A stretch of 64,000 bases of DNA from the NCBI RefSeq assembly GCF_001570545.1, contig NZ_BBXD01000009.1, positions 496,001-560,000 of the forward strand, given 5' to 3'. The stretch comes from Herbidospora mongoliensis (GTDB lineage: Bacteria > Actinomycetota > Actinomycetes > Streptosporangiales > Streptosporangiaceae). Both the position numbers and the translations under genes were made by a program. Position 1 is the stretch's first letter. Every line of letters begins with the position of its first letter. A model generated the notes under the pieces. It searched no databases and was not told the origin of the DNA. It saw nothing but the letters and a program-made list of their open reading frames with translations. Positions 1-8,159 of this stretch are shown here, piece by piece.

Positions 1-1
1 G

Positions 2-703
2 GAGCGCAGCGGGCACGTCCTGCTGCGGCGCGAGTTCAGCGGGCTGCGGGTCACGCTGCTGATCCAGCACGGCGACCTGTTCGACCAGAACGACGCCAAC
101 CTCGTGGTGGGCTTCAGCGACACCTTCGACACCTCCACCGAGAACGACGTGGTCATCGCCAACCACAGCGTGCAGGGGCAACTGCTGCACCGGATCTACG
201 CGGGTGATCGCGGGGAGCTCGACCGGCAGCTGAAGAACGCGCTGCGCGGCGTCGAGCGCCTCGCCCGGGAGGAGCGTCAGGACAAGCTGCGCGGCAAGCT
301 GATCCGCTATCCGATCGGCACCGTCGTGCCGCTCCCGCTGCCCGGCCGCCGGATCTTCGCCCTCGCCTACAGCAGGCAGAGCAATGACCTCGTCGCCCGG
401 TCGACCCCCGCGGACCTACGGCGCGGGCTCGACTCGCTGTGGGCCTCGGCCGCCGTGCACGGGCTGCACCGGCCGGTGGCGATCCCGATCATCGGCTCCG
501 GCCTGGCCCGGGTGACGGAACTGTCCAGGGAACAGCTGATCATCATGATCGTGGACACCTTCCTCGCCGCCTGCCGCAAACGCCCCACCAGCCCGGAACT
601 GCGGATCGTCGTGCGTACCGAGGAGCAGTCGAAACTTCGGATGGACGATGTGGAACGTTTCATCGAGACACTCGGCAACGACGGCCGAGGACCGCATGCC
701 TGA
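2..703 (+). CDS. ThsA-type macro domain protein (5' end outside window)
   Basis: The frame is open from base 2, so the gene begins upstream and only its C-terminal ~233 codons are visible. They contain the hallmarks of the macro domain seen in the Thoeris effector ThsA (formerly DUF6430): GDLFDQ, then VVGFSDTFDT, then HSVQGQLLHRIY, and a late glycine-rich IPIIGSGLAR loop. Macro domains of this class bind ADP-ribose-type nucleotides; in ThsA the domain senses a cyclic ADP-ribose signal. Here the gene lies beside a ubiquitin-like conjugation operon, so a defence or nucleotide-sensing role is inferred. Whether an N-terminal effector domain (membrane, SIR2 or TIR) is fused cannot be seen. It is convergent with the next gene, 20 bp away. 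Confidence 0.75.
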   Translation, partial: ERSGHVLLRREFSGLRVTLLIQHGDLFDQNDANLVVGFSDTFDTSTENDVVIANHSVQGQLLHRIYAGDRGELDRQLKNALRGVERLAREERQDKLRGKLIRYPIGTVVPLPLPGRRIFALAYSRQSNDLVARSTPADLRRGLDSLWASAAVHGLHRPVAIPIIGSGLARVTELSREQLIIMIVDTFLAACRKRPTSPELRIVVRTEEQSKLRMDDVERFIETLGNDGRGPHA

Positions 704-723
704 CGACATCATCCGGGCGGAGG

Positions 724-1152
724 TCAGGGGACCAGCAGGCGGTCGCGAGGGCTGAGCAGCTCCACTCTGACCCGGTGGAAGGTCACCGGGAGGTCGAGCC
801 GGTATTCGGCGGCCACCTCGACGACCGAGCCGGTGTACCAGGGCCGGAGCCAGACGACGACCCGGACCGTCAGCCACTCGGGCCCCGCCGTCAGGAACGC
901 GACGGCGTCGGCGAGCAGGGCCCGGCGCAGCCGGGTCCACGACGCGCGGACCAGCAGGTGCAGCTCCGCCGAGACGTCCCTCAGGTCGAGGAAGGCGATG
1001 CGGGCCGCGTTCGCGAGCTCGGGCAGGTGCGCGTCGACCCAGGGCACCAGCGTCTCGCGGGCGCAGCGCATCAGCACCGGCCACAGGTCCAGCGCGACCT
1101 CGGCGGGAGGCCATCCCGCCAGGTCGGGCAGGATCTCGGTGAGGTCCGTCAT
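724..1152 (-). CDS. Hypothetical protein beside ubiquitin-like operon
   Basis: A 142-aa protein I do not recognise. The start at MTDLTEILPDLAG is chosen because the open frame further upstream is poor and would invade the promoter region of the divergent operon. It is mostly alpha-helical by eye with a beta-rich C-terminal third (LTVRVVVWLRPWYTG, VEVAAEYRLDLPVTFHRVRVELL). There is no signal peptide and no clear metal or nucleotide motif. It is divergent from the peptide-E2-E1-JAB operon and convergent with the macro gene, so it sits inside the same island and may be an accessory component. The function is unknown. Confidence 0.5.
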   Translation of the reverse strand: MTDLTEILPDLAGWPPAEVALDLWPVLMRCARETLVPWVDAHLPELANAARIAFLDLRDVSAELHLLVRASWTRLRRALLADAVAFLTAGPEWLTVRVVVWLRPWYTGSVVEVAAEYRLDLPVTFHRVRVELLSPRDRLLVP

Positions 1153-1247
1153 GAGGGCACGACACCAAAGGCGGGGCGTTGTGGGCAACGTACCGGCCCA
1201 CATCGGAAGCACCCGGGAAGCACCCCCGAAGGGGACGCCGTCGCACG

Positions 1248-1397
1248 ATGGACGGCATGCCGGACAACGCCGAACAGATCCTCGACAACCAGTCGGACGA
1301 CATCCCCATCGTGATCGCGTCCGACGGGACCATCCACGCCGCGTCGAGCGGCGAACGGGGCGTCTCGATGCACGACGCCAAGGGCGACTACCGATGA
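1248..1397 (+). CDS. 49-aa acidic peptide in the modifier position of a Ubl operon
   Basis: A short protein beginning MDGMPDNAEQ and ending HDAKGDYR. A second in-frame ATG lies 9 bp downstream and could be the true start. Its TGA overlaps the ATG of the E2-like gene (ATGA), which suggests translational coupling and argues that it is real. In related bacterial conjugation operons this first position is held by a ubiquitin-like modifier. At 49 aa this is too short for a normal beta-grasp fold (about 70 aa or more) and it lacks a diglycine tail. It has one possible beta-hairpin (IPIVIASDGTIHAA). It may be a minimal modifier, a substrate or a regulatory peptide. This is inference from position only. 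Confidence 0.5.
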   Translation: MDGMPDNAEQILDNQSDDIPIVIASDGTIHAASSGERGVSMHDAKGDYR

Positions 1398-1819
1398 CCG
1401 ATTACGACTTCGTGATCCCGCAGGGGCTGCTCATCCTGGGGAGCGACACCAGGAATCGGCTGTACGTCGAGCAGGAGAAGCTCCAGGCCTACTTCCCCCA
1501 GTTCACGCTCACGCAGAAGTCGGGCAGCGGCAAGGTCAGGGCCAAGGGCGTGCTGACCACCAATACGGGCCGGCGCTACCCGGTGAAGATCAAGCTGCCG
1601 GACCGCTACCCGCACGACATCCCCAAGGTCTTCCCGGTCGACTGGGACTCGCGCAGCCCGCACTCCTACGTCGACGGGCACATCTGCATCATGCGCGACG
1701 ACCAGTGGCGCACCTACTTCTCCGTCGCCTTCGCGGTGGCGAAGTCGGCCCTGTGGCTCAACAAGTTCGACGTCTGGAAGAGCGAGGGCTACTGGCCCGG
1801 CAACGAACAGGAGCACTGA
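1394..1819 (+). CDS. Bacterial E2-like ubiquitin-conjugating protein
   Basis: A 141-aa protein with the E2 (UBC) architecture: a beta-meander, then YPVKIKLPDRYPHDIPKVFP (the YPxxxP/PPxV region of E2s), then HSYVDGHICIM with a candidate catalytic Cys98 two residues after His96, then a helical tail (FSVAFAVAKSALWLNKFDVW). In E2 enzymes this cysteine carries the modifier as a thioester. It is encoded one base upstream of a ThiF/E1-like gene and followed by a JAB peptidase gene, the usual E2-E1-deubiquitinase set of bacterial Ubl systems. The target and the modifier are unknown. The start is fixed by the ATGA overlap with the preceding peptide gene. Confidence 0.75.
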   Translation: MTDYDFVIPQGLLILGSDTRNRLYVEQEKLQAYFPQFTLTQKSGSGKVRAKGVLTTNTGRRYPVKIKLPDRYPHDIPKVFPVDWDSRSPHSYVDGHICIMRDDQWRTYFSVAFAVAKSALWLNKFDVWKSEGYWPGNEQEH

Positions 1820-1820
1820 G

Positions 1821-2648
1821 GTGACCCTGAACACCGAACGCATCGACCATCTTCTGGACGGCTTCGACGCCGGCCAGGTCCAGATCACCCTCGTCGGGCT
1901 GGGCAGCGGCGGGGCCTCCCTGCTCCAGCCGCTCGTCATGTCCGGCCTGCGCAGATGGCACCTCTTCGACCCTGACGTGCTGGAGCCGGTGAACCTCGTC
2001 AAGCACCCGGCGACGCGGTCGTCGCTGGGCCGTCCCAAGGTCGAGGTCATGCGCGACTGGATCCTCGACCGCAACCCCGGCGCCGAGGTGAACGCGCACC
2101 AGGCCGACGTCATGTCGGCGGCGGCGTTCGACGAGGCGGCGCTCTCCTCCAAGCTGGTGATCTGCGCCGTCGACGACGCCGTCGCCCGGGGCTGGCTCAA
2201 CGCCCGCTGCGTGGAGCTGCGGCTGCCCTGCCTCACCGGCTCGGTCATCAGGACGGGTCTCGGCGGTCAGGTCTATCTGTACGTCCCCGGCCAGACCGGC
2301 TGCTTCAGCTGCGTGCAACTCGTCGCCGACCGCAACCAGGCCAACCTGGAGGACGTCCTCGACCTCACCGAGGAGGAGCGCCACCACCGCTACGGCCTGG
2401 GCGACAGCCACTTCACCACCTCCGGCCTGGCCGTCGACATCGCGATCGTGGCCGCGCTGCAGGCCCACATGGCGTGGAGCGTGGTCGCCGGGGGGCGGTC
2501 GCGGTACGTCCCGAGGCTCAACTTCAACTGGATGACGATGGGGATCCGGCCGGAGAAGGGCGTCTTCACCTCCCACTACCAGACCAAGCGGCTCCTGGTT
2601 CAGGCGCAGCACGACTGCCTGCTCAAATGCGGGGGCGAGCAGGCATGA
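1821..2648 (+). CDS. ThiF/E1-like activating enzyme
   Basis: A 275-aa Rossmann-type adenylating enzyme of the E1/ThiF/MoeB superfamily. Seen in the sequence: the nucleotide loop VGLGSGGASL (residues ~25-34), the acidic strand end LFDPDVLEPVNLVKH (equivalent of D-x-D ... NLxRQ), and the catalytic-aspartate region ICAVDDAV. Two cysteine pairs, C161-x2-C164 and C266-x3-C270, form a likely zinc knuckle as in MoeB. It would adenylate the C-terminus of a modifier and pass it to the adjacent E2-like protein. It starts with GTG one base after the E2 stop and overlaps the JAB gene by 4 bp. I see no obvious dedicated E1 transthiolation cysteine. Confidence 0.8.
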   Translation: MTLNTERIDHLLDGFDAGQVQITLVGLGSGGASLLQPLVMSGLRRWHLFDPDVLEPVNLVKHPATRSSLGRPKVEVMRDWILDRNPGAEVNAHQADVMSAAAFDEAALSSKLVICAVDDAVARGWLNARCVELRLPCLTGSVIRTGLGGQVYLYVPGQTGCFSCVQLVADRNQANLEDVLDLTEEERHHRYGLGDSHFTTSGLAVDIAIVAALQAHMAWSVVAGGRSRYVPRLNFNWMTMGIRPEKGVFTSHYQTKRLLVQAQHDCLLKCGGEQA

Positions 2649-3652
2649 CCGGGTTCAGGGTCACCCGGAGACCGCGGCCGGAGACGAGCACGGTGCGGCT
2701 GCGGCTGGAGCTGCACGGGGACGTGGTCGCCCAGGCGCTGAACGAGATCCGGGCCAATCCCCACATCGAGGTCGGCGGCAAGTTCGTCGGTTTCGTGGAG
2801 GGCGGCTTCGCCGCCGATTCGGCGCAGTGGCGGGAGGACCTGGCGGAACTGCGTGTCACCGTGGTCGCCTACCTCGACGCAGGCCCCGGCAAGGACCGGA
2901 CGGCCGTCCACCACCTCTCGGACACCGACTACCAGTTCCGGCTGTTCCAGGAGGTCGCCGGGGACTTCCCGGACCTGCACTTCCTCGGCATCTGGCACAG
3001 CCACCACCCGAACGGCCTCGACACCCTGAGCCAGGGCGACGAACAGACCGGCACCGTCACCGTGAACAACCCCGGCCATGACCACGACTTCCTCCTGTCG
3101 TCGCTGGCGGTCGACCTCGACGGGCTCATGGGCGGGCGGCACTTCGTCTTCCTGCGCGGACGCGCGGGGTTCCTGGAGATCGACCGCTCCGACGTGGTGG
3201 TCGTCCAGGGCGCCAACCCGGTCGCGGAGAGGATCGCCCAGGCCACCCGCCGCCTCGATCGCGCGGGGGGAGAACCCGGCCCCGCTTCCGGCGATGCGGC
3301 GACCTGGACGCGGACCTCCGCAGGGAAGGCGATCCTGCTGGAGGACCGTGTCTGGCTGGCCCGCTATCCCGACCTGCGGCCGTTCCTGCGGCAGGGGTCG
3401 ATGGTCTGGCGCGGCCGCGTCGAACTGTCCGGCACCACCGCCGAGTGCGAGTACATCTATCCCGAGGGGTTCCCCTCGGCGCCGCCGATCGTCGACGTGC
3501 GCACGAGCGACGGGGCCCACGCCGTCCGCTACACGCTGCCGTCCGCCGGGCAGCGGGAGAGCGGCTTCCACTTCGCGCTGTCCCGGCTCACCGACCTCAT
3601 CACGAGTGGCCGGGTCACCTGGGACGACGACGAGAACGGCCCGGAGGAATGA
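2645..3652 (+). CDS. JAB/JAMM-domain peptidase with C-terminal E2/RWD-like region
   Basis: A 335-aa protein. The N-terminal half is a JAB/MPN+ metalloprotease domain: Glu42 in HIEVGGKFVG, then WHSHHPNG with His118 and His120, then Ser129 and Asp132, i.e. H-x-H-x8-S-x2-D, one residue longer than the textbook motif. Such enzymes cleave isopeptide bonds or process the modifier precursor. The C-terminal ~115 residues are a separate alpha/beta region with YPEGFPSAPPIVDV, reminiscent of the E2/RWD YPxxPP segment but without a catalytic cysteine. The domain assignment there is tentative. It overlaps the E1 gene by 4 bp and is the last gene of the operon. Confidence 0.75.
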   Translation: MTGFRVTRRPRPETSTVRLRLELHGDVVAQALNEIRANPHIEVGGKFVGFVEGGFAADSAQWREDLAELRVTVVAYLDAGPGKDRTAVHHLSDTDYQFRLFQEVAGDFPDLHFLGIWHSHHPNGLDTLSQGDEQTGTVTVNNPGHDHDFLLSSLAVDLDGLMGGRHFVFLRGRAGFLEIDRSDVVVVQGANPVAERIAQATRRLDRAGGEPGPASGDAATWTRTSAGKAILLEDRVWLARYPDLRPFLRQGSMVWRGRVELSGTTAECEYIYPEGFPSAPPIVDVRTSDGAHAVRYTLPSAGQRESGFHFALSRLTDLITSGRVTWDDDENGPEE

Positions 3653-3683
3653 CCCCCGGGCCGGACTCTCGGTGAAAAACGCG

Positions 3684-4955
3684 TCAGGCGCTCGCGCGCA
3701 GCGCCGTGTCGGGGAACAGGTCGTCGAAGACGGCCTCGCGGTCGAACTGCATCGCCCACTCGCGGGCCCGCACTTCCAGGTCCCGGCGTTCGGTGCCGTT
3801 CATGTCGAGCACCACCCGGTCGATGGCGGCCGCGATCCCGGCCACATCGCCCTGTTCGACGATGATCGCCGTGTCGCCGACCGCCTCCAGCGTGCCGCCG
3901 GTGTCGGTGGTGATGATCGGTCCGCCGCCGGCCAGCATCTTCTCGGCCAGGGCGATGCCGAACGTCTCGACGAAGTCGGGCTCGGGCTTGGTCGGCAGCA
4001 CGTAGGCCACGCTGCCTCGCATCAGCAGGGGCTTCTCGTTGTCGTCGACGTCGGTGAGAACGACGACGTGTTCGTCGGCGGCGGCGATCGCCTGCACCTG
4101 CGCCAGCGCGGTGCCGGTGCCGGTGACCACCAGTTTCACCTTCTCCCTGCTGCGGGCCTGCCGGAAGGCGGCCAGCAGGTCGAGGATGCCCTTCGCGGGC
4201 GTGACCCGGGACAGGAACAGCAGGTAGCCGTCCCGTTCCAGGCCCCGGCGCGCGAGGGCGGCGTCGACCACCCCGAGGTCGGGATCGAGGAACGCCGAGG
4301 AGTCGATCGGCGGGTAGCTGACCGTCACCCGGCGGCGGCACTGCTCGGCGAACGAGGTGCCGACCTGGGCGTCGACCAGCTCGGCCGACTCGATGATCTC
4401 GTCGCGGGTGTAGTCGGAGACCGCCACGACCTCGTCGTTGGACAGGAACGTGGTGAACAGCGCGGTCGCGGCGCCGAACCGGTTGTCGCGCAGGCAGTTG
4501 CGGATGACGTTGGTGACGTCGGAGCCGACGGCCTTGGCGATGGTGCGGACGTCGGGGTTGAAGCCCGCCGCCTTGGCCGCGTTGACGGCGTCGAGCACGA
4601 CGTTGGCGTGGGGCACGGTGTACATCGACAGGACGGTCGTCGGCACCGGCTCGGCCAGCAGTTCGACCAGGCGCCCGGTGAGGCCGGCCAGATGGCGGCC
4701 GTCGGGCACCCGGTAGTCGCCGACCGGTTCGGGGCGTTCGACGGTGATGCCGGGACTGTAGGGCAGCAGCCGGTCGAGGGGCTTGAGCGGCAGACCTGCC
4801 GCCTGGAGAGCCGAAATGGGCCAGGTCAGAAGCCTGACGTCATCGTAACCTCGGGTCAGCGCCACCTCGGCGAGGTTGCGGGCCTCGCCGGAGTGGCCGC
4901 AGATGACCGGGTCGGCCCTGACCACGATCACAAGGCGGCGACGGGGGTGGGTCAT
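3684..4955 (-). CDS. GT4-family glycosyltransferase
   Basis: A 423-aa GT-B fold retaining glycosyltransferase. The C-terminal half has the GT4 donor-binding features: LFLSRVTPAKGILDLLAAF, then PEPDFVETFGIALAEKMLAGG (E-x7-E motif) and TDTGGTLEAV. Start chosen at MTHPRRRL because a strong GGAGGAG lies 6-7 bases upstream; the frame is open for a further 21 codons that look non-coding. Its ATG overlaps the stop of the upstream GH92 gene by 4 bp, so the two are co-translated. The acceptor is unknown; a mannoside is plausible from the partner. No signal peptide is seen. Confidence 0.8.
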   Translation of the reverse strand: MTHPRRRLVIVVRADPVICGHSGEARNLAEVALTRGYDDVRLLTWPISALQAAGLPLKPLDRLLPYSPGITVERPEPVGDYRVPDGRHLAGLTGRLVELLAEPVPTTVLSMYTVPHANVVLDAVNAAKAAGFNPDVRTIAKAVGSDVTNVIRNCLRDNRFGAATALFTTFLSNDEVVAVSDYTRDEIIESAELVDAQVGTSFAEQCRRRVTVSYPPIDSSAFLDPDLGVVDAALARRGLERDGYLLFLSRVTPAKGILDLLAAFRQARSREKVKLVVTGTGTALAQVQAIAAADEHVVVLTDVDDNEKPLLMRGSVAYVLPTKPEPDFVETFGIALAEKMLAGGGPIITTDTGGTLEAVGDTAIIVEQGDVAGIAAAIDRVVLDMNGTERRDLEVRAREWAMQFDREAVFDDLFPDTALRASA

Positions 4956-7192
4956 CGATACTCCTCCGATGTCGCGGGGGGATCGGACAGAGACGGCGGG
5001 CGGACACCCCGTCCCCATCCCGATGGCTCGGGGCCGAGTCGCAGGTGCAGTCTGCCACCCCGGTGAACGGTGGCAGCGGTCAGGTGTGCAGCGTGCAAGG
5101 GGCGGCCGTCGAGGGTGGCCGACTGAACATATTGGGCCGGGGGCTCACGGTCGGCGCCGTCGGAACTGATCGGCGCCTCGCTGAGGCCGCTGGCCTCGAT
5201 GACGAACTCGCCTTCTCTTACCCTCAGGACCGACCGTTCGAACGCGGGCGTGTTGATCAGGAACAGGTTCTGCCCCGCGACGGGGAACAGCCCGAGCGAC
5301 GCCCAGACATACCAGGAGCTCAGGCCGCCGGAGTCGTCGTTTCCCGGCAGACCGCCGGAGCCCGTGCCGAACTGCCACGTGAGGGCGGAATTGATGATTT
5401 CAGCGGTACGGTCAGGACGCCCCGCGTAGTGATAAGCCCATGGGGCCTCCATGTCTGGCTCGTTGTTGAGGCCCTCGAACCGGTTGAGGGCGTAGCCGGC
5501 CGCCATCTCGGCGGCCTGCGGGCGCTGACCGGCCTGCTTCACCGGGGCGGCGCCGTAGCCGAAGAACTGGTCGAGCTTGCCGATGAACGCCGCGTCTCCC
5601 CCGGCCAGCGCGATGCGCGCGGCCATGTCGTGGAGCAGCCGGAACGAGTAGTTCCACTTGCCGCCCTCGTAGAACTCGGAGTCGCGGAGCAGCCCGGTGC
5701 CGGGGTCGAAGGCGTTGACCCAGCCGTTGGCGCGACGGGCCAGCTCGTCGGCCAGCTTGGTGTCGTTGAGCGCGCGGGCCAGCTGGGCGGTCAGGTGGTG
5801 ACCGTAGGCCAGGTCGAGGGTGTGCGTGATCGGGTGGACGACGCCGTGCTCGAAGAAGTCCTCGCCGTACATGCGCCGCAGGTCGTCGGCCATGTGGACG
5901 AGCGCCCAGCTCCAGTCGAGGTCGGGCAGGCCCAGCGCGTGGGCGTCGGCCAGCGCGGTGTGGGCCAGCGCGCTGCCCTGGCGGAAGAACCGGTCGGCGC
6001 CGCGGGCCATGCGGTAGCCGATCGGGAAGTTGCCCTCTTCCTCACAGACCCGGATCAGCGATTCGAGCAGGCCCACGGCCCGGTCGGGCGCGATGGCCAT
6101 CAGCAGCGGGAGCTGGGTCTTGTAGATGTCCCACATCGTGCAGATGTCGAAGGCGTAGGGGCCCTCGGTCGGCCAGAAGGGGCTCTCGTCGTCGACGATG
6201 CACGGCTTGATCAGCGAGTGGTAGAGCGCGGTCGAGTAGACCGTCTGGCGGGCCGTCGTGCCGCCCTCGACCTTGACCCGGTCGAGGTGATCGCCCCACC
6301 GGGCGCGGGTGCGCAGCTTCACGATGTCGAACGCCGACTGGCCGAGGCCGCACTCCTGCTCCAGGTTCTCCCTGGCCTGGTCGCAGCCGCGCAGCGAGAA
6401 GCCCATGCGGACCTCGATCGTCTGCCCGGCCGTGGTGGGGCCCATGTAGAGCATGCCGAAGGGGCGCAGCGTGGTGTGCCGGATGCTGTCGAAGTCGAGG
6501 CGGGTGCCGCCGTCGATCAGCCGCCGGTCGTACCAGAGCATCTGGCGCCAGCCGGGGGCCTCGACGTCGACGTACACCGAGAGCGGCACGCCCTCCATGA
6601 CGACGGTGCCCTGCACCCGGCCGTGGCCGATGTTCTCCACCTGCGCGCGCAGCGGCACGGTGCGGCCGAGCTCGATGGCCAGACCGCCGCACGACAGGTC
6701 GACGACCACGCGGGCGCTGCTGTGCTGCGGGAAGGTGTAGCGGTGCACGGCCGTCTTCTGGCCGACCGTGACCTCGCAGCGGATGCCGGTGTCGAGGGTG
6801 GCGGCGTAGTAGCCGGGCGAGGCCTCCTCGTCGGACAGCGGCCACGACTGACCGAGGTCGTCGAGGGGCTGCACCATCGGGGTGACCCGCACGTAGTTGT
6901 AGTACTTCCGGATCGCGCCGGTGCCCGACTGCTGGAAGTGGGTGAACCCGCTGGCCTGGAGGCGGTCGAACATCGTCTCGGGCACGCCTTCGGTGTTCTT
7001 GGCGTAACGACCGTAACCGGTCGGATAGGCACCGGAGTAGGCACAGGCCGAGACCATGCCGAGGGGTGAGGTGGCCCCGGGGTGGGTGTTGCCCACCTGC
7101 GGTTTCGGCCACCACCACGTGGCGGCCAGACCGCCCGCGGAGGGCAGGTCGGTGGCCGCGGTGCCGATGAAGGGATCAACGTTGTCGAGAAT
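4952..7192 (-). CDS. GH92-family alpha-mannosidase (start codon anomalous)
   Basis: A protein of about 745 aa matching glycoside hydrolase family 92 (Ca-dependent exo-alpha-1,2-mannosidases): N-terminal VDPFIGT and GNTHPGATSPLGM, central TMWDIYKTQLPLL, and the C-terminal GLPGNDDSGGLSSWYVW signature. No signal peptide is visible, so it may act on internalised glycans. The coding sequence clearly includes VDPFIGT (bases ~7160-7180), yet no ATG/GTG/TTG/CTG lies between that motif and an in-frame TAA at 7223-7225. The first usual start, GTG at 7096, would delete the motif. An ATT at 7190-7192 is used here only as a boundary. See findings. It is followed by the GT4 gene with 4-bp overlap. Confidence 0.75.
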   Translation of the reverse strand: MLDNVDPFIGTAATDLPSAGGLAATWWWPKPQVGNTHPGATSPLGMVSACAYSGAYPTGYGRYAKNTEGVPETMFDRLQASGFTHFQQSGTGAIRKYYNYVRVTPMVQPLDDLGQSWPLSDEEASPGYYAATLDTGIRCEVTVGQKTAVHRYTFPQHSSARVVVDLSCGGLAIELGRTVPLRAQVENIGHGRVQGTVVMEGVPLSVYVDVEAPGWRQMLWYDRRLIDGGTRLDFDSIRHTTLRPFGMLYMGPTTAGQTIEVRMGFSLRGCDQARENLEQECGLGQSAFDIVKLRTRARWGDHLDRVKVEGGTTARQTVYSTALYHSLIKPCIVDDESPFWPTEGPYAFDICTMWDIYKTQLPLLMAIAPDRAVGLLESLIRVCEEEGNFPIGYRMARGADRFFRQGSALAHTALADAHALGLPDLDWSWALVHMADDLRRMYGEDFFEHGVVHPITHTLDLAYGHHLTAQLARALNDTKLADELARRANGWVNAFDPGTGLLRDSEFYEGGKWNYSFRLLHDMAARIALAGGDAAFIGKLDQFFGYGAAPVKQAGQRPQAAEMAAGYALNRFEGLNNEPDMEAPWAYHYAGRPDRTAEIINSALTWQFGTGSGGLPGNDDSGGLSSWYVWASLGLFPVAGQNLFLINTPAFERSVLRVREGEFVIEASGLSEAPISSDGADREPPAQYVQSATLDGRPLHAAHLTAATVHRGGRLHLRLGPEPSGWGRGVRPPSLSDPPATSEEYR

Positions 7193-7304
7193 GCAGAGAC
7201 AATATCCGGCGCCGGACCGGCCTTAGGTTTCGGCGAGGTGAAATCCTTCGTTCACCTCCGCAAAAAGTCCCCGTGACCTGCGGTCCGGGCCGAACCGCGC
7301 CGCT

Positions 7305-8159
7305 CTACAGGTCGCGGCGCCGAAACACCAGCCCCGCCAGCCCCAGCACCAGCAGGGTCCACACGACCGTCCAGGCCAGATAGGTGGACGTCGGCGGCGC
7401 GTCGCTCAGGAACGGGAAGCCGCCCCGGACGGCGGCCCCGCCGAACTGGAGCAGCGCGGTGGAGTCCTGGAAGGCGTACATCGCGCCGCGCCAGAGCCCG
7501 TCGGTCGGCAGGATCACCTGGGAGACGGTCCCGACGGCGGCCACGCTGTCGTTGCCGAGGCCCCGGCCCACTCCCCCGACCACACCGGCGATCCACGTCG
7601 CGCCGAACAGGCCGACGGCGACCACGCCCGACGCCATCGGGGAGATCAGCGTGGAGAACAGCAGGCCGAGCGTCAGCAGGACGGCCGTCTGGAAGGCCAG
7701 CAGCGCCAGGCCGGTCACCGGGCTGGGCGGCCAGTAGCCCGTGGTGGCGTACACGATCACGAACTGGGCGAGCCCGGCCATGGCCACGAAGCCGCCGCCG
7801 AAGGCGATCAGGCCGAGCCACTTGCCGACCAGGACCGTCGAGCGCCGGATCGGGCGGGCCATGATCGCCAGAGCGGTGCCCGACTCGATCTCGCCCGCGA
7901 GGGTGGGCCCGGCCAGGAACGCGGTGCCGAGGGCGGCGATCAGGCTCAGGCCGAACATGACCAGGTTGAGGAGCTGCGAGGCGATCAGCCGCAGTTCGCC
8001 GCTGGTCAGCAGGGCGCCGTCGAACTCCTTGGTCACCAGGGTGTGGAACCCCCACGCCGACAGGCCGAGCAGCACGACCGTCAGCCCGGCCAGCGCCCGC
8101 AGCACCTTGCGCCGGGACGCCTCCCGGAGCGTGAGGGCCGCGAAGGTCAGTACGTTCAT
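7305..8159 (-). CDS. ABC-2 type transporter permease
   Basis: A 284-aa membrane protein with six hydrophobic segments: an N-terminal helix after LREASRRKVLRALAG, two around LNLVMFGLSLIAALGTAFLAGPTLAGEIESGT, then about 140-165, 185-210, and a C-terminal YLAWTVVWTLLVLGLAGLVF ending in FRRRDL. The GEIESGTALAIMARPIRR stretch is the classic ABC-2 cytoplasmic element. It overlaps the upstream ATPase gene by 4 bp and would form the channel of that transporter. The substrate is unknown. It is the last gene of a sigma/anti-sigma/ABC operon. Confidence 0.85.
   Translation of the reverse strand: MNVLTFAALTLREASRRKVLRALAGLTVVLLGLSAWGFHTLVTKEFDGALLTSGELRLIASQLLNLVMFGLSLIAALGTAFLAGPTLAGEIESGTALAIMARPIRRSTVLVGKWLGLIAFGGGFVAMAGLAQFVIVYATTGYWPPSPVTGLALLAFQTAVLLTLGLLFSTLISPMASGVVAVGLFGATWIAGVVGGVGRGLGNDSVAAVGTVSQVILPTDGLWRGAMYAFQDSTALLQFGGAAVRGGFPFLSDAPPTSTYLAWTVVWTLLVLGLAGLVFRRRDL

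Noticed and set aside
1-3652. Calling the locus a complete Thoeris system
   Set aside because: Only the macro domain resembles ThsA; no TIR-domain ThsB gene is visible and the N-terminus of the macro protein is outside the window.
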